Shown piece after piece: positions 27,243 to 37,931 of a DNA stretch of 64,000 bases. Both the position numbers and the translations under genes were made by a program. Below the pieces are notes generated by a model. It was given only the letters and a program-made list of their open reading frames with translations, did not search any database and was not told the DNA's origin. Location of the stretch: the NCBI GenBank assembly GCA_963747515.1, contig CAVVFN010000005.1, positions 248,001 to 312,000 on the forward strand, in the 5' to 3' direction. The stretch's first letter is position 1. Each line of letters starts with the position of its first letter. This DNA comes from Mariniphaga sp963747515 (GTDB taxonomy: Bacteria > Bacteroidota > Bacteroidia > Bacteroidales > Prolixibacteraceae).

Positions 27243-28364
27243 AGGAATATTTACAACAAGATTCTTATTACTCCTTATAAATGCTGTCACTACTTCATAT
27301 TCCAAAACCTTTTGTCCCTCAGCGGCAGTAATTATCTGTGAAGAGTTTGGAAACAGCGTAATTTGTTTTGTTCCATCACCCGATTTCAGTACCAGCTCGA
27401 AATACAAATCACTGTTATTCTTTATCTCGTAATAGCCTTTGCTGTTCTTGGAAAGAAAACCTGGTCCGGTTTCCACACAGGCATTAAACAAGTTCCTTAC
27501 ATGCTCCTCTTTCCCTGCAATGTACTTACTTGACCATGCAACGGTACGTCCGGCTTCCAGGGCTTCTCTTACCGATTGGGCAGTTCTTTCCCTGGCAAAA
27601 ACCAGTGTCATGGTGCGGTGTACGTGATCTCCCAGGTTGTAGTCATGAGCCACAAGGTTATGTATGTCAGACGAACCTAAAACAGTAAGGTTTTTATCCA
27701 CACACCAGTCAAGCGCTTTTTTATGCAATCCAAAACCGTTTATCACTTCAATGCCATGAAGCACATTTTCTTCTGTCAATTCATCAACAAATTCAATCCA
27801 TTCGTATGAACCTTGAATATTGTTTACCTGCCATCCCGGATGGTTCCAGAATATAAAAGCATCCTGTCCGGCTGCCATCATTACAGCAGCTTTATCCTTC
27901 TCATTCGACTCCCGGTCATCAATATAATCCGACAGATCACCGGTAAAAATGGCATTGAAATGGCCGGGAGGTGTATTGCGCGTGATTTCTGTTCCTTTTA
28001 TCAGTACAATATTGGTTTCAGCTGCGGCATCTTTTACAAGTTCATGAGGCCGGTTATAATCTACCTTAACATCATCAGAATGAGGCGTATACTCTACATG
28101 ATCGGTAATAGCAATCACATCGAGACCCTCCTGCCATGCTTCCTGAACGCGGACCGCAGGCCAGACATGCCCGTCAGAAAAAACAGTATGCATATGGAAA
28201 TCGCACTTCAATGCCTGATAACCATTAACATCAGGGATTTGAATCATTTGCCTTTTCCTGGCATTTCTGAATTCATTCAAGCGCAGCATTCCATCGTCAG
28301 TTTGTGCTTTAACCATCAGATGCCCGCATAAAAGGACCAGCACTATTGCTTTAAATTTATACAT
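27234..28364 (-). CDS. Secreted PHP-domain phosphoesterase
   Basis: A 376-residue exported protein with signal peptide (MYKFKAIVLVLLCGHLMVKAQ). The PHP metal motif HMH is at residues 57-59 (CDFHMHTVFSDGH), followed by AITDHVEYTP, IKGTEITRNTPPGHFNAIF, FWNHPGW and SSDIHN, all with the His/Asp/Glu ligands of the PHP fold. Such enzymes hydrolyse phosphoesters with a trinuclear metal centre. A C-terminal beta-rich domain follows. The natural substrate is unknown. It is tail-to-tail with hydF and overlaps it by nine bases. Confidence 0.85.
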   Translation of the reverse strand: MYKFKAIVLVLLCGHLMVKAQTDDGMLRLNEFRNARKRQMIQIPDVNGYQALKCDFHMHTVFSDGHVWPAVRVQEAWQEGLDVIAITDHVEYTPHSDDVKVDYNRPHELVKDAAAETNIVLIKGTEITRNTPPGHFNAIFTGDLSDYIDDRESNEKDKAAVMMAAGQDAFIFWNHPGWQVNNIQGSYEWIEFVDELTEENVLHGIEVINGFGLHKKALDWCVDKNLTVLGSSDIHNLVAHDYNLGDHVHRTMTLVFARERTAQSVREALEAGRTVAWSSKYIAGKEEHVRNLFNACVETGPGFLSKNSKGYYEIKNNSDLYFELVLKSGDGTKQITLFPNSSQIITAAEGQKVLEYEVVTAFIRSNKNLVVNIPLN

Positions 28365-28412
28365 CGGTTAATAATTTTAAATGAATAATTTGAATTTCAG
28401 TTATACCTGGAA

Positions 28413-28830
28413 TTAATACTTACTAAACAGGAAAGTAATTGTTGCATCTATATCTGTATTTCTCAGCGAAAGTATAAGCGTTTCCTCATTTATTTCATGA
28501 GTTAATTTAAAATAGCATCTGCAATATCACCACTGATTTCTTTTTTTGTTTGCATCATTAAGGACAATCCACTTTCTCTCCACCATTTCCATTAACATAT
28601 CTCATTTACACCTATTAATACCCTGCCTGAATTTATCATTATTTAAAAATTTCATTTCCAAAACAGCACCTGCTACATTAATTATTTTTTCAGTACTGAT
28701 ATGTCCGCTTCTCTTTCCAATGAGCCTGAATTCAAAAATTCTCCAACTTCAGGCCAGCTCCCCGTGACCGGAAAAAAGTATGTCATATTAATCCAGCCTG
28801 TGCAATTAATAATACAATTAAAATTTTCAT
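28413..28830 (-). pseudogene. Decayed secreted gene, lipocalin-like remnant
   Basis: This stretch has no intact frame, but the minus strand reads as protein in pieces. It opens at an ATG at 28830 with a signal-like MKILIVLLIAQAGLI. Shifted frames then give SWRIFEFRLIGKRSGHIST, KIINVAGAVLEMKFLNNDKF, DMLMEMVERKWIVLNDANKK, EISGDIADAIL and finally THEINEETLILSLRNTDIDA ending at TAA 28413-28415. About five frame changes or stops are needed. The SWRIFEF piece resembles the GKWKLFEY start of the next gene upstream, so a decayed paralogue is possible. No outside match could be made. Confidence 0.42.
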
Positions 28831-28925
28831 TAAAAAACGTATTTAAAGTATAAACCGATGAGAACCAAAGTTAAAAGATTTTTTCTTTTATCCATGAAAA
28901 CTAAAAGCAACTTCAGTTCCTTCCA

Positions 28926-29354
28926 CTAACTTGATTCTTCAATCTTTCGAAAAAAGCCAAAAAATATAATTTTCCCATCGGTATCTTTTTTTAACAATTT
29001 CAGACTTCCCCTGGAAACGGCAAATTGAAACTCTACTTTTATCCCGGGGGTATTTATATCAGCAAGTGTCAGAAAATTGCGTGATGTTTGCCAGTTACAT
29101 GCCGAAGTATCTGTTAAAAATTGAAACGGCAGATTCATTTCCTGGCTAAGCTGCCCGAATCTTTCAAAATATATATTCCAGTAATACCCGGTCTTTTCCA
29201 GATGTTCTTCCTTTATATTTACCATATATTCACCGGGTTCTGCATAGTATTCAAACAACTTCCATTTTCCAGGTAATTGCCTTGATGGACGGGCAAACAA
29301 CTCAGTCGAATATATCCATCTAACTAAGGAAGGAAAAACAGGTGAATTTTTCAT
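28926..29354 (-). CDS. Hypothetical protein, possible lipocalin-like fold
   Basis: A 142-residue protein I do not recognise. LPGKWKLFEYYAEPGEYMVNIKEEHLEKTGYYWNIYFE and the later alternating strands (KVEFQFAVSRGSLKLLKKDTDGKIIFFGFFRKIEES) look like an antiparallel beta-barrel with a GxW motif at its first strand, as in lipocalins. No signal peptide is evident. It lies upstream of the decayed gene on the same strand. The gene is supported by protein-like composition and frame length only; the start at 29354 is the only long option. Confidence 0.6.
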   Translation of the reverse strand: MKNSPVFPSLVRWIYSTELFARPSRQLPGKWKLFEYYAEPGEYMVNIKEEHLEKTGYYWNIYFERFGQLSQEMNLPFQFLTDTSACNWQTSRNFLTLADINTPGIKVEFQFAVSRGSLKLLKKDTDGKIIFFGFFRKIEESS

Positions 29355-29996
29355 AGTTATAACTCATCAACTTCACTAGAAATGCATTTCATTTGCAATT
29401 TAGCAGATATTGCCAAATAAATTGTAATTCCGCCAATTTCTCATTTATCAGACAAGTGACTGAACCTAAAGTTTAATAACATACATACAACTCATTTTTC
29501 CATAATAAATAAAAGACTCCTGCCCCTATTCTCCATAGCAAACTCAATCTTAACTCAATATAAAGTCATCTTTAATTCAATATAAACTCAATTATGTTTG
29601 AATTTACATTGAATTAATATTGAGTTAATATTGAATTTAATATTGAGAAGGTATAGATTTAACCAGTACTAAGCAGTGATTTAATTTTATCCTTGCGCTG
29701 ATTAATTCATGCCGGGGCTCATTCCGGTAATAGTTTTAACCACTTTAACCAGAATATTGGAATAGTTGGAATAATAAATTAACAGTTCATGAAAAAAAAG
29801 AAAATTGCTGAAATCAGGGAAAAATGAAACCGGATTAAAAATTTCCATAAAAATTTCTTTGCATGGCAATAATTTGCCTGTACCTTTATTCGAAAATTAA
29901 AAAAAGCAGATTTAAAAGGTTAAAACAGCTGTATTTTCAATAAAAAAGTAGAAGGAAAATTATATAATAGTTTTTAAAAAAATCAAATAAACGGAA
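29355..29996. other. AT-rich intergenic region, divergent between hypothetical gene and mscS
   Basis: There is no credible ORF in these 642 bases. The notable content is the phased inverted-repeat array at 29543-29647, listed separately. The part just before mscS is very AT-rich. TGGCAATAATTTGCC at about 29863 resembles a sigma-54 site but has the wrong spacing. Confidence 0.8.
29543..29647. repeat. 11-bp phased inverted-repeat array
   Basis: Ten consecutive units follow each other every 11 bases (one is 12). The first five are on one strand, with the form YTCAATnTAAA: starts at 29543, 29554, 29565 (degenerate), 29576 and 29587. The last five are in the opposite orientation, TTGARTTnATA: starts at 29598, 29609, 29620, 29631 and 29643. 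The period equals one helical turn, so a protein array could bind one face of the helix. As RNA the halves would form a long imperfect hairpin. Both neighbouring genes point away from it. Confidence 0.7.
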
Positions 29997-30929
29997 ATGG
30001 AAGAAATAGTAACAACTGACTTTTGGAAAGAACTTTGGCTGAAGGGACAGGAATGGATCATCACCGAATTACCTGGACTCATTATTATAATTATTTTGCT
30101 GATAATTGCGGCCCGGTTTGTAAAGTTCATTCTGACCAAACTCAAGAATTCTTTGATTCACAGGGCAGAAAAATCGGAAAAAGACAATGTTGCTGAAACT
30201 GAAAAGAGGATAAAAACGCTGATTGGCATACTCGGAGGGATCATTTCCATATTCTTATGGACAGTATTTTTAATGATTGCCCTTAAAAAATTTGGTGTTG
30301 AAATAGGACCTATACTGGCCAGTGCAGGTATTGTTGGCGTTGCCATTGGCTTCGGAGCACAGGAACTTGTAAGGGATTTTCTTTCGGGCTTCTTCATCCT
30401 GCTTGAGGACCAGGTGCGCACTGGCGATGTAGCTATTGTTAACGGAACAGGGGGAGTTGTTGAAAAAATTGAGCTCCGCACCATTACTTTAAGAGATTTT
30501 TCAGGTGTCATTCATATTTTTCAGAATGGAAAAATCAATACAATGGCCAATATGACAAAGGAATGGTCGGCAATGGTATTCGACATTGGTGTGGCATACA
30601 AGGAAGATGTAGATAAGGTAATGGACGTCATGAGAGAAGTAGGCAATGAACTTCAAAAAGATGATGTTTTTGGCAACAGCATTATTGAACCCATCGAGAT
30701 ATTCGGGTTGGATAAGTTTGCCGACAGTGCTATAGTTATAAAAGCCCGCATAAAGACAAAACCCATTCAGCAATGGTCGGTAGGACGGGAATACCGCAGG
30801 CGGTTAAAAATAGCTTTCGACAGCAAAAAAATTGAAATCCCATTCCCGCACACCACTGTTTACTGGGGAGAAGAAATCAATCCGCTAGAACTTAAAGTAA
30901 ATGAAGCTGCCATGAAAAAAACCAATTGA
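29997..30929 (+). CDS. Small-conductance mechanosensitive channel, MscS family
   Basis: A 310-residue channel protein that releases solutes on hypo-osmotic shock. Hydrophobic helices lie near residues 21-45 and 76-95, and the pore helix follows: GPILASAGIVGVAIGFGAQELVRDFLSGFFILLEDQVRTGD, with the Gly/Ala packing typical of MscS TM3. The beta domain (VVEKIELRTITLRDFSGVIHIFQNGKI) and cytoplasmic C-terminal vestibule follow. It is monocistronic by spacing; the phased repeat array is about 350 bases upstream. Confidence 0.92.
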   Translation: MEEIVTTDFWKELWLKGQEWIITELPGLIIIIILLIIAARFVKFILTKLKNSLIHRAEKSEKDNVAETEKRIKTLIGILGGIISIFLWTVFLMIALKKFGVEIGPILASAGIVGVAIGFGAQELVRDFLSGFFILLEDQVRTGDVAIVNGTGGVVEKIELRTITLRDFSGVIHIFQNGKINTMANMTKEWSAMVFDIGVAYKEDVDKVMDVMREVGNELQKDDVFGNSIIEPIEIFGLDKFADSAIVIKARIKTKPIQQWSVGREYRRRLKIAFDSKKIEIPFPHTTVYWGEEINPLELKVNEAAMKKTN

Positions 30930-31141
30930 CATTTTAAAAAAAATGATTAATTTGTTCAAACTTTCTGTATTCAAAAGAAACAATTATTTAATGATTCTGT
31001 TTCATTAGTCAGGGTAAGCCTGAAATGACGGTAATTAGCCTTACAGGCAACAGATTCCAAATTTCTTATGTGAAAAATTAGCATTACTTTAGCAGACCAA
31101 AATTTTTTACGATTAATTTTAACAATTATAAATTACAATTT

Positions 31142-33841
<2,700 letters not shown>

Positions 33842-33910
33842 TAATTCTTTCATTTAGTATCCGGATGAAAACCCAAGAGATGGTATAAATCCCTCATAAT
33901 GAAAGAGTTT

Positions 33911-33940
33911 ACTAGCCTAAGGCTCGAGCCTTGGGTTAGT
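33911..33940 (+). other. Hairpin with compensatory G-U pairs downstream of ppdK
   Basis: The 30-mer reads ACTAGCCTAAGGCTC followed by GAGCCTTGGGTTAGT. All 15 positions pair if two G-U wobbles are allowed, though the innermost pairs must open as the loop. The 3' arm CTTGGGTT (33930-33937) also matches perfectly the upstream AACCCAAG (33870-33877), so two folds are mutually exclusive. Function is unknown. Confidence 0.5.
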
Positions 33941-33967
33941 TGATAATGAAAATTAAAAAAAAATTAT

Positions 33968-33997
33968 AAAGCCATCCTGTACAGGATGGCTTTTTTT
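33968..33997 (+). terminator. Rho-independent terminator of ppdK
   Basis: The 13-base arms AAAGCCATCCTGT / ACAGGATGGCTTT (33968-33980 with 33981-33993) form a perfect inverted repeat ending in a T-run. It lies 127 bases after the ppdK stop. Confidence 0.88.
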
Positions 33998-34041
33998 ATC
34001 TTAAGAAAAACACTGATAAAAAGCATATTACCTTCTTTGTT

Positions 34042-34100
34042 TGCGTAGAATTACGTAACCATACTGCGTAGAATTACACAAAATGACTACGTAAAAATAC
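34042..34100. repeat. 23-bp tandem repeat with TACGTA-like boxes
   Basis: Two 23-base units start with the same TGCGTAGAATTAC, at 34042 and 34065. A third partial unit with TACGTAAAAATAC begins at 34088. GTA...TAC symmetry inside each unit suggests dimer binding sites. They lie beyond the end of the response-regulator gene and would control only a transcript running rightwards through 34140-34350. Confidence 0.5.
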
Positions 34101-34156
34101 TCTTTTATGCCATTTTTATTATGCTGATATTTGTATGAAACAAAAAAGCTAATCGA

Positions 34157-34285
34157 ATGATTCAATACAACAAAAGATATTACCCCATTCATCAATCCGG
34201 TAAACTTAGACACGCGAAATCGGCCACTCCGGACACCACAAGCGTTTCAAAATCTCTCCTGAAATCACATTCTCTCTACTCCTGA
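34157..34285 (+). CDS. Candidate 42-residue basic small protein
   Basis: An ATG-initiated frame of 42 codons lies between the 23-bp repeats and the terminator hairpin. It begins MIQYNKRYYPIHQSGKLRHA and is rich in Lys, Arg, Ser and Tyr. A GATATTTG element (one mismatch to TAnnTTTG) sits at 34126-34133. There is no homology evidence. The base composition in 34205-34250 is more GC-rich than the surroundings. Confidence 0.25.
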   Translation: MIQYNKRYYPIHQSGKLRHAKSATPDTTSVSKSLLKSHSLYS

Positions 34286-34320
34286 AATGCAGTCGGAAAC
34301 GGAGGTACCGGATTTATTGC

Positions 34321-34352
34321 AAAAGAGGTTCTAAGCAGAACCTCTTTTTATT
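34321..34352. terminator. Bidirectional terminator hairpin
   Basis: The 12-base arms AAAAGAGGTTCT / AGAACCTCTTTT (34321-34332 with 34337-34348) close an AAGC loop and are flanked by A-run and T-run. It can end the response-regulator transcript on the minus strand and any rightward transcript on the plus strand. Confidence 0.85.
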
Positions 34353-35009
34353 TTATAAAAACACCAGTTTGTGCTTTAAAGCGTATACTACGAGTCCGGC
34401 GATATTTTTTGCCCCGGTTTTTTCCAGGAGCCTGCTCCTGTATCCTTCCACTGTCCGAACACTTACATTAATTCTTTCAGCAATTTCAGGAGCAGTATAT
34501 TCTTTACAGATGTATTTAAGAATATCAATTTCCTTTTGGGTAAACTCAGGTACATCTTTTAGCGAGAAATTTTTTTTTCGTACATTTTTTAAAACAAGAT
34601 GAGACAATTTATCCGGGAAATAGAAATCGTTCTTCAACAGCTTTCGGATGGCCATCTCAAGTTCTTCGGGTTCGGAATTCTTTAGTAAATATCCATCTAC
34701 CCCTTCCATTATCAGGTGAAGAATAAATTGTTCATCGTCTTCCATTGTCAATATTAGTACCTTAAGTTGAGGAAATTGCTTCCTGATTTTTTTATTAGCT
34801 TCAATACCGTCCAATACAGGCATTTGAATATCTAATAAAACCAAATCAGGAAGAGGATGTGTCTGTTTTAACAGTTCCAAAAGCTCTAACCCATCAGCCG
34901 CTTCATAAATTTCTCCAATAAAGCTGAATTCACCAAGCAGTGCCCGCATTCCTTTCCTAAACAGCTTATGGTCATCGGCAATAATTATATTTACTTTTTT
35001 TTCATTCAT
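34353..35009 (-). CDS. NarL/LuxR-family response regulator
   Basis: A 218-residue two-component regulator. The receiver domain (NIIIADDHKLFRKGMRALLG) has its phospho-acceptor at D60 (LVLLDIQMPVLDG). The C-terminal helix-turn-helix reads FTQKEIDILKYICKEYTAPEIAERINVSVRTVEGYRSRLLEKTGAKN. The gene overlaps the end of the sensor kinase gene by 8 bases, so the two are translated together. The signal is unknown. Confidence 0.93.
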   Translation of the reverse strand: MNEKKVNIIIADDHKLFRKGMRALLGEFSFIGEIYEAADGLELLELLKQTHPLPDLVLLDIQMPVLDGIEANKKIRKQFPQLKVLILTMEDDEQFILHLIMEGVDGYLLKNSEPEELEMAIRKLLKNDFYFPDKLSHLVLKNVRKKNFSLKDVPEFTQKEIDILKYICKEYTAPEIAERINVSVRTVEGYRSRLLEKTGAKNIAGLVVYALKHKLVFL

Positions 35010-35805
35010 CAGAATTTGGCTGCGCTGTTAAAAATAAAATTGCTGTAGTTCCTTTCCCGGGGAAAGAATTTATTCTCATTTTTGCATCAAGTATTTGTGA
35101 CCTGCTTTCCAGGTTCTTCAGTCCCAGTCCGGTTTTTACCATTTTGTCTGCTTCAAACCCTTTACCATTATCACTTATTGAAACTGCCAACCCTGAAACG
35201 CTGTAACGCAATTTCACAAAAATAATGGAAGCATTGGAATGTTTAATGGCATTATTTACCAGTTCCTGAATAATTCTGAAAACAGCAAGTTCCATTTTAC
35301 TATCCAGCCGTTTCACAATGCGGCTGCACCAATAATCTACCTGTATCACTCCTGATTTATTTACCCAGTCTGCAAGTTCCTCTACAGCAACTGCCAATCC
35401 CAGCCTCTCAAGTGATGGCGGCATTAAAGCTCTGGAAATTCTTCGCACCTGTATGATTACATCATCGATATATGATTTTGTTTCAAGAGCAAGTTCCTTA
35501 GATTCAGGATTATCTGATTTTCTTTCGAATAACGAAATATTAAGTTTAACAACTGAAAGCATTGCCCCCACTTCATCGTGTAAATCCTGGGCTATTCGTT
35601 TACGTTCTTTTTCCTGTGAAAGTATTGTATTTTTGAGAATTTCCTCTTGTTGCCTCGATCGAATGATGTTGATTTCAAGTTCCTTTTTTAACAGTCTTTT
35701 TTGATAGGAAACAAAAAAGAAAAAAATTGCTCCCGCAAGAACAACCATAGCGAAAGTACCAATAAAATAAATAAGTATTATTTCTGCATTCCCCGAATTA
35801 TTCAT
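35002..35805 (-). CDS. NarL-type sensor histidine kinase (HisKA_3)
   Basis: A 267-residue kinase with one N-terminal membrane helix (EIILIYFIGTFAMVVLAGAIFFFFV) and almost no periplasmic sensor region. A coiled coil follows and then the phospho-acceptor motif RIAQDLHDEVGAMLSVVKLNISLFE. The ATPase domain has the N-box ELVNNAIKHSNAS, SISDNGKGF and GLGLKNLESR. Without an extracellular domain it probably senses through the membrane or through partner proteins. It is coupled to the response regulator that follows. Confidence 0.92.
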   Translation of the reverse strand: MNNSGNAEIILIYFIGTFAMVVLAGAIFFFFVSYQKRLLKKELEINIIRSRQQEEILKNTILSQEKERKRIAQDLHDEVGAMLSVVKLNISLFERKSDNPESKELALETKSYIDDVIIQVRRISRALMPPSLERLGLAVAVEELADWVNKSGVIQVDYWCSRIVKRLDSKMELAVFRIIQELVNNAIKHSNASIIFVKLRYSVSGLAVSISDNGKGFEADKMVKTGLGLKNLESRSQILDAKMRINSFPGKGTTAILFLTAQPNSDE

Positions 35806-36181
35806 CAGAATGAGATTATAATTTAAAAGTATCGATTAGCCATGCACGAAAATAAACAACAAAACGGAATTAACAGATATTTGGAATCAATTTTAAACAG
35901 GCAGGAGTGCAGGGATCACCATTTCTTCCAGTTTTCACTGTTTTGCCCGGTCACATCCCCGGGTCATTCATTACAGCTTTATTAAAAAATTATCGGATTG
36001 AGCCTGTTCTTTCAACTACGGGTTCACCTTTCATTCAAGGTAATAAAAAAAGAAAGGGCAGCTCATTAGCCGCCCTTAAGTTAACCCCCAAACACACAAG
36101 CAATACAGAACGTATTGCACCGTAAAAATAAAAATAATTTTTCAAAATCAACCTAAAAAAGAAATAAATTAAACGGGAACC
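35806..36181. other. Intergenic region with terminator of the sigma-54 regulator gene
   Basis: The region upstream of the kinase gene carries a short GC-richer patch around 35940-35965 and the minus-strand terminator at 36043-36077. A 72-codon plus-strand frame at 35907-36125 runs across that terminator and is not convincing. Confidence 0.65.
36043..36077 (-). terminator. Rho-independent terminator of the sigma-54 response regulator
   Basis: On the minus strand AAGGGCGGCT pairs with AGCTGCCCTT (one G-U) around an AATG loop, followed by TTCTTTTTTTATT. It lies about 105 bases after the stop of the NtrC-type gene. Confidence 0.8.
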
Positions 36182-37555
36182 CTAATTCAGCGAGAATTCC
36201 TTCTTTTGAAGCATCCGGTAAATGGTTGATTTACCTATACCAAGTTTTTTTGCTACCAATCTTACATTTTGATTGTACTTATTCAGAAAATGCTTAATAA
36301 TATCAAAGTTATATTCTTCAAGGGTTTTTTCACTGGAAAGCAAGTTCTGCACATTTTCATCTACACTCATATTTAAGTGCGTAGGCTTGATCCTGTCCCC
36401 GTTAGTCATAACGCAGGCAAGTTCCATAACTGCTTTTAATTCCCTGATGTTTCCCGGATAATGATATTTTTTCAACATATCTTTAGCATCATCAGTAATT
36501 GTTTTCGGTGACATATTGTTTTCACGGCAGAACTCATTTACAAAATATTTTGCGAGTAAAATAATATCATTCCCCCGTTGTCTGAGAGGAGGCAATTCAA
36601 TTGGCAATCCAAGTAATCGATAATACAAATCCTGTCTGAATTTTCCTTCATTCACCATTGCTGAAAGATTTTTATGTGTTGCCGTTAGAATTCGCACATC
36701 AATAGGGATGGTTTCAATCCCTCCTAGCCTTACCAGTTCACGCTCCTGAATAACCCTTAAGAGCTTGGCCTGTATGTTCATGTCTAAATCCGCGATTTCA
36801 TCGAGAAATAAGGTACCTCCGTTTGCCTGTTCAAATTTGCCCATTTTACGAAAATCAGCTCCCGTAAATGCTCCTTTTTCATGTCCGAACAGTTCGCTCT
36901 CTACCAATCCTTCAGGTATCGCCGATACATTAACTGCAATAAATGAATTGCTGCTTCTCATTGAATTATAATGAATACCCTTTGCCACCAATTCTTTCCC
37001 TGTACCGGTTTCACCACTTATAGAAACAGAAATATTTGTTGAAACAGCCTTCTCCATTAAACCAAATACATGATCGATTTCCCTGCTGTTTCCTTTAATC
37101 AGTTTCCGAAAATTATAATGATCTTTTATGGCATCTTTTAAACGGGTATTTTCCTGTTTTAAAAGATCGGATGCATAAATATTTTTAATAATATTCGTAA
37201 GTTTCTCACGGGTATCGGGTGCTTTGGTAATATAATCATAAGCTCCGTCTTTCATTAGCTCAATAGCTGTACTTATGCTTTCCTGTGCCGATATGATAAT
37301 TACATTGGAGGAAGGAGATTTTTTCTGAATTTCCTTTAACACCTCACGCCCGGTCATGTCGGGCAAGGTATAATCCAGGGTTATAACATCGGGCTGCTCA
37401 TCGAGACTTGCGATACAATCTCTCCCATTGTAAAAGACTCTTACCTGATATTGATTATCATCCAGCTGTTTCTTCAATACCTGTGAATAAAGTTTATTGT
37501 CTTCTACAATAAAAATTTTATAAGCAATTTTACTTTTTGGGTTTGACATTTTCAA
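36182..37555 (-). CDS. Sigma-54-dependent response regulator (NtrC type)
   Basis: A 457-residue enhancer-binding protein. The receiver domain has phospho-acceptor D61, the AAA+ domain has Walker A GETGTGKE at 181-188 and the sigma-54 loop GAFTGA at 228-233. A Fis-type helix-turn-helix at the end reads YNQNVRLVAKKLGIGKSTIYRMLQ. It would activate sigma-54 promoters when phosphorylated. No kinase is encoded beside it (the nearby kinase belongs to the NarL pair), so it is an orphan here. Target promoters were not found with certainty in the window. Confidence 0.93.
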   Translation of the reverse strand: MKMSNPKSKIAYKIFIVEDNKLYSQVLKKQLDDNQYQVRVFYNGRDCIASLDEQPDVITLDYTLPDMTGREVLKEIQKKSPSSNVIIISAQESISTAIELMKDGAYDYITKAPDTREKLTNIIKNIYASDLLKQENTRLKDAIKDHYNFRKLIKGNSREIDHVFGLMEKAVSTNISVSISGETGTGKELVAKGIHYNSMRSSNSFIAVNVSAIPEGLVESELFGHEKGAFTGADFRKMGKFEQANGGTLFLDEIADLDMNIQAKLLRVIQERELVRLGGIETIPIDVRILTATHKNLSAMVNEGKFRQDLYYRLLGLPIELPPLRQRGNDIILLAKYFVNEFCRENNMSPKTITDDAKDMLKKYHYPGNIRELKAVMELACVMTNGDRIKPTHLNMSVDENVQNLLSSEKTLEEYNFDIIKHFLNKYNQNVRLVAKKLGIGKSTIYRMLQKKEFSLN

Positions 37556-37931
37556 TAAATTTAAGTTGATCGTCCATTACAAATAAAAGCAGTACCAAAA
37601 TAGAAATATTTTTCAACATTGTTCCCCTTATGAATCAATTTTTTATTTAAGACCACATTATTTTTAAAAAGTTAATTAAATGATGCTGTTTGTGTTAACT
37701 TCTCCTCTTTAAAAATAAAGTTAAATCGTAAAAAAAACAAAAGCATATTGTAATTAAAATATGTTCACAATTAAAATTTCAACACTATAAATATCAGCAT
37801 CTGGCTGTTTGGCAAATTATTTTTAATTGAACATGTCAGCCCTATATATCTGTTTTAAACATCCCGAACAGAAAGAAAATGTCAAAATAAAAAGAATCTT
37901 ACTACTTTTGAAAAAGCGATAAAAATACAAC
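37556..37931. promoter_or_regulatory. Divergent intergenic region with -7 box of the flavin reductase gene
   Basis: This 376-base gap is very AT-rich and has no ORF. TACTTTTG at 37903-37910 is a full TAnnTTTG match and lies 21 bases upstream of the flavin reductase-rubredoxin ATG. Nothing else stands out. Confidence 0.6.

Larger units (their letters stand above)
33842..34352. other. Convergent intergenic region with hairpins, repeats and a small ORF
   Basis: This 511-base gap lies between ppdK (+) and the response-regulator gene (-). From left to right it holds a pairing of CTTTCATT (33847-33854) with AATGAAAG (33898-33905), a wobble hairpin at 33911-33940, a terminator at 33968-33997, a 23-bp tandem repeat at 34042-34087, a 42-codon ORF at 34157-34285 and a bidirectional hairpin at 34321-34352. 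Confidence 0.7.

Noticed and set aside
28546..28767. 73-codon plus-strand ORF
   Set aside because: It overlaps the decayed minus-strand gene, has no codon signal and no promoter or neighbour.
29860..29880. TGGCAATAATTTGCC as a sigma-54 promoter for mscS
   Set aside because: The GG-to-GC spacing is nine bases, not ten, and the surrounding consensus is weak.
34205..34260. GC-richer patch with AAATCGGCCACTCC as an IS21-type end
   Set aside because: Only a short resemblance; no inverted partner, no transposase piece and no target duplication nearby.
35907..36125. 72-codon plus-strand ORF
   Set aside because: It crosses the minus-strand terminator at 36043-36077 and its composition is not protein-like.
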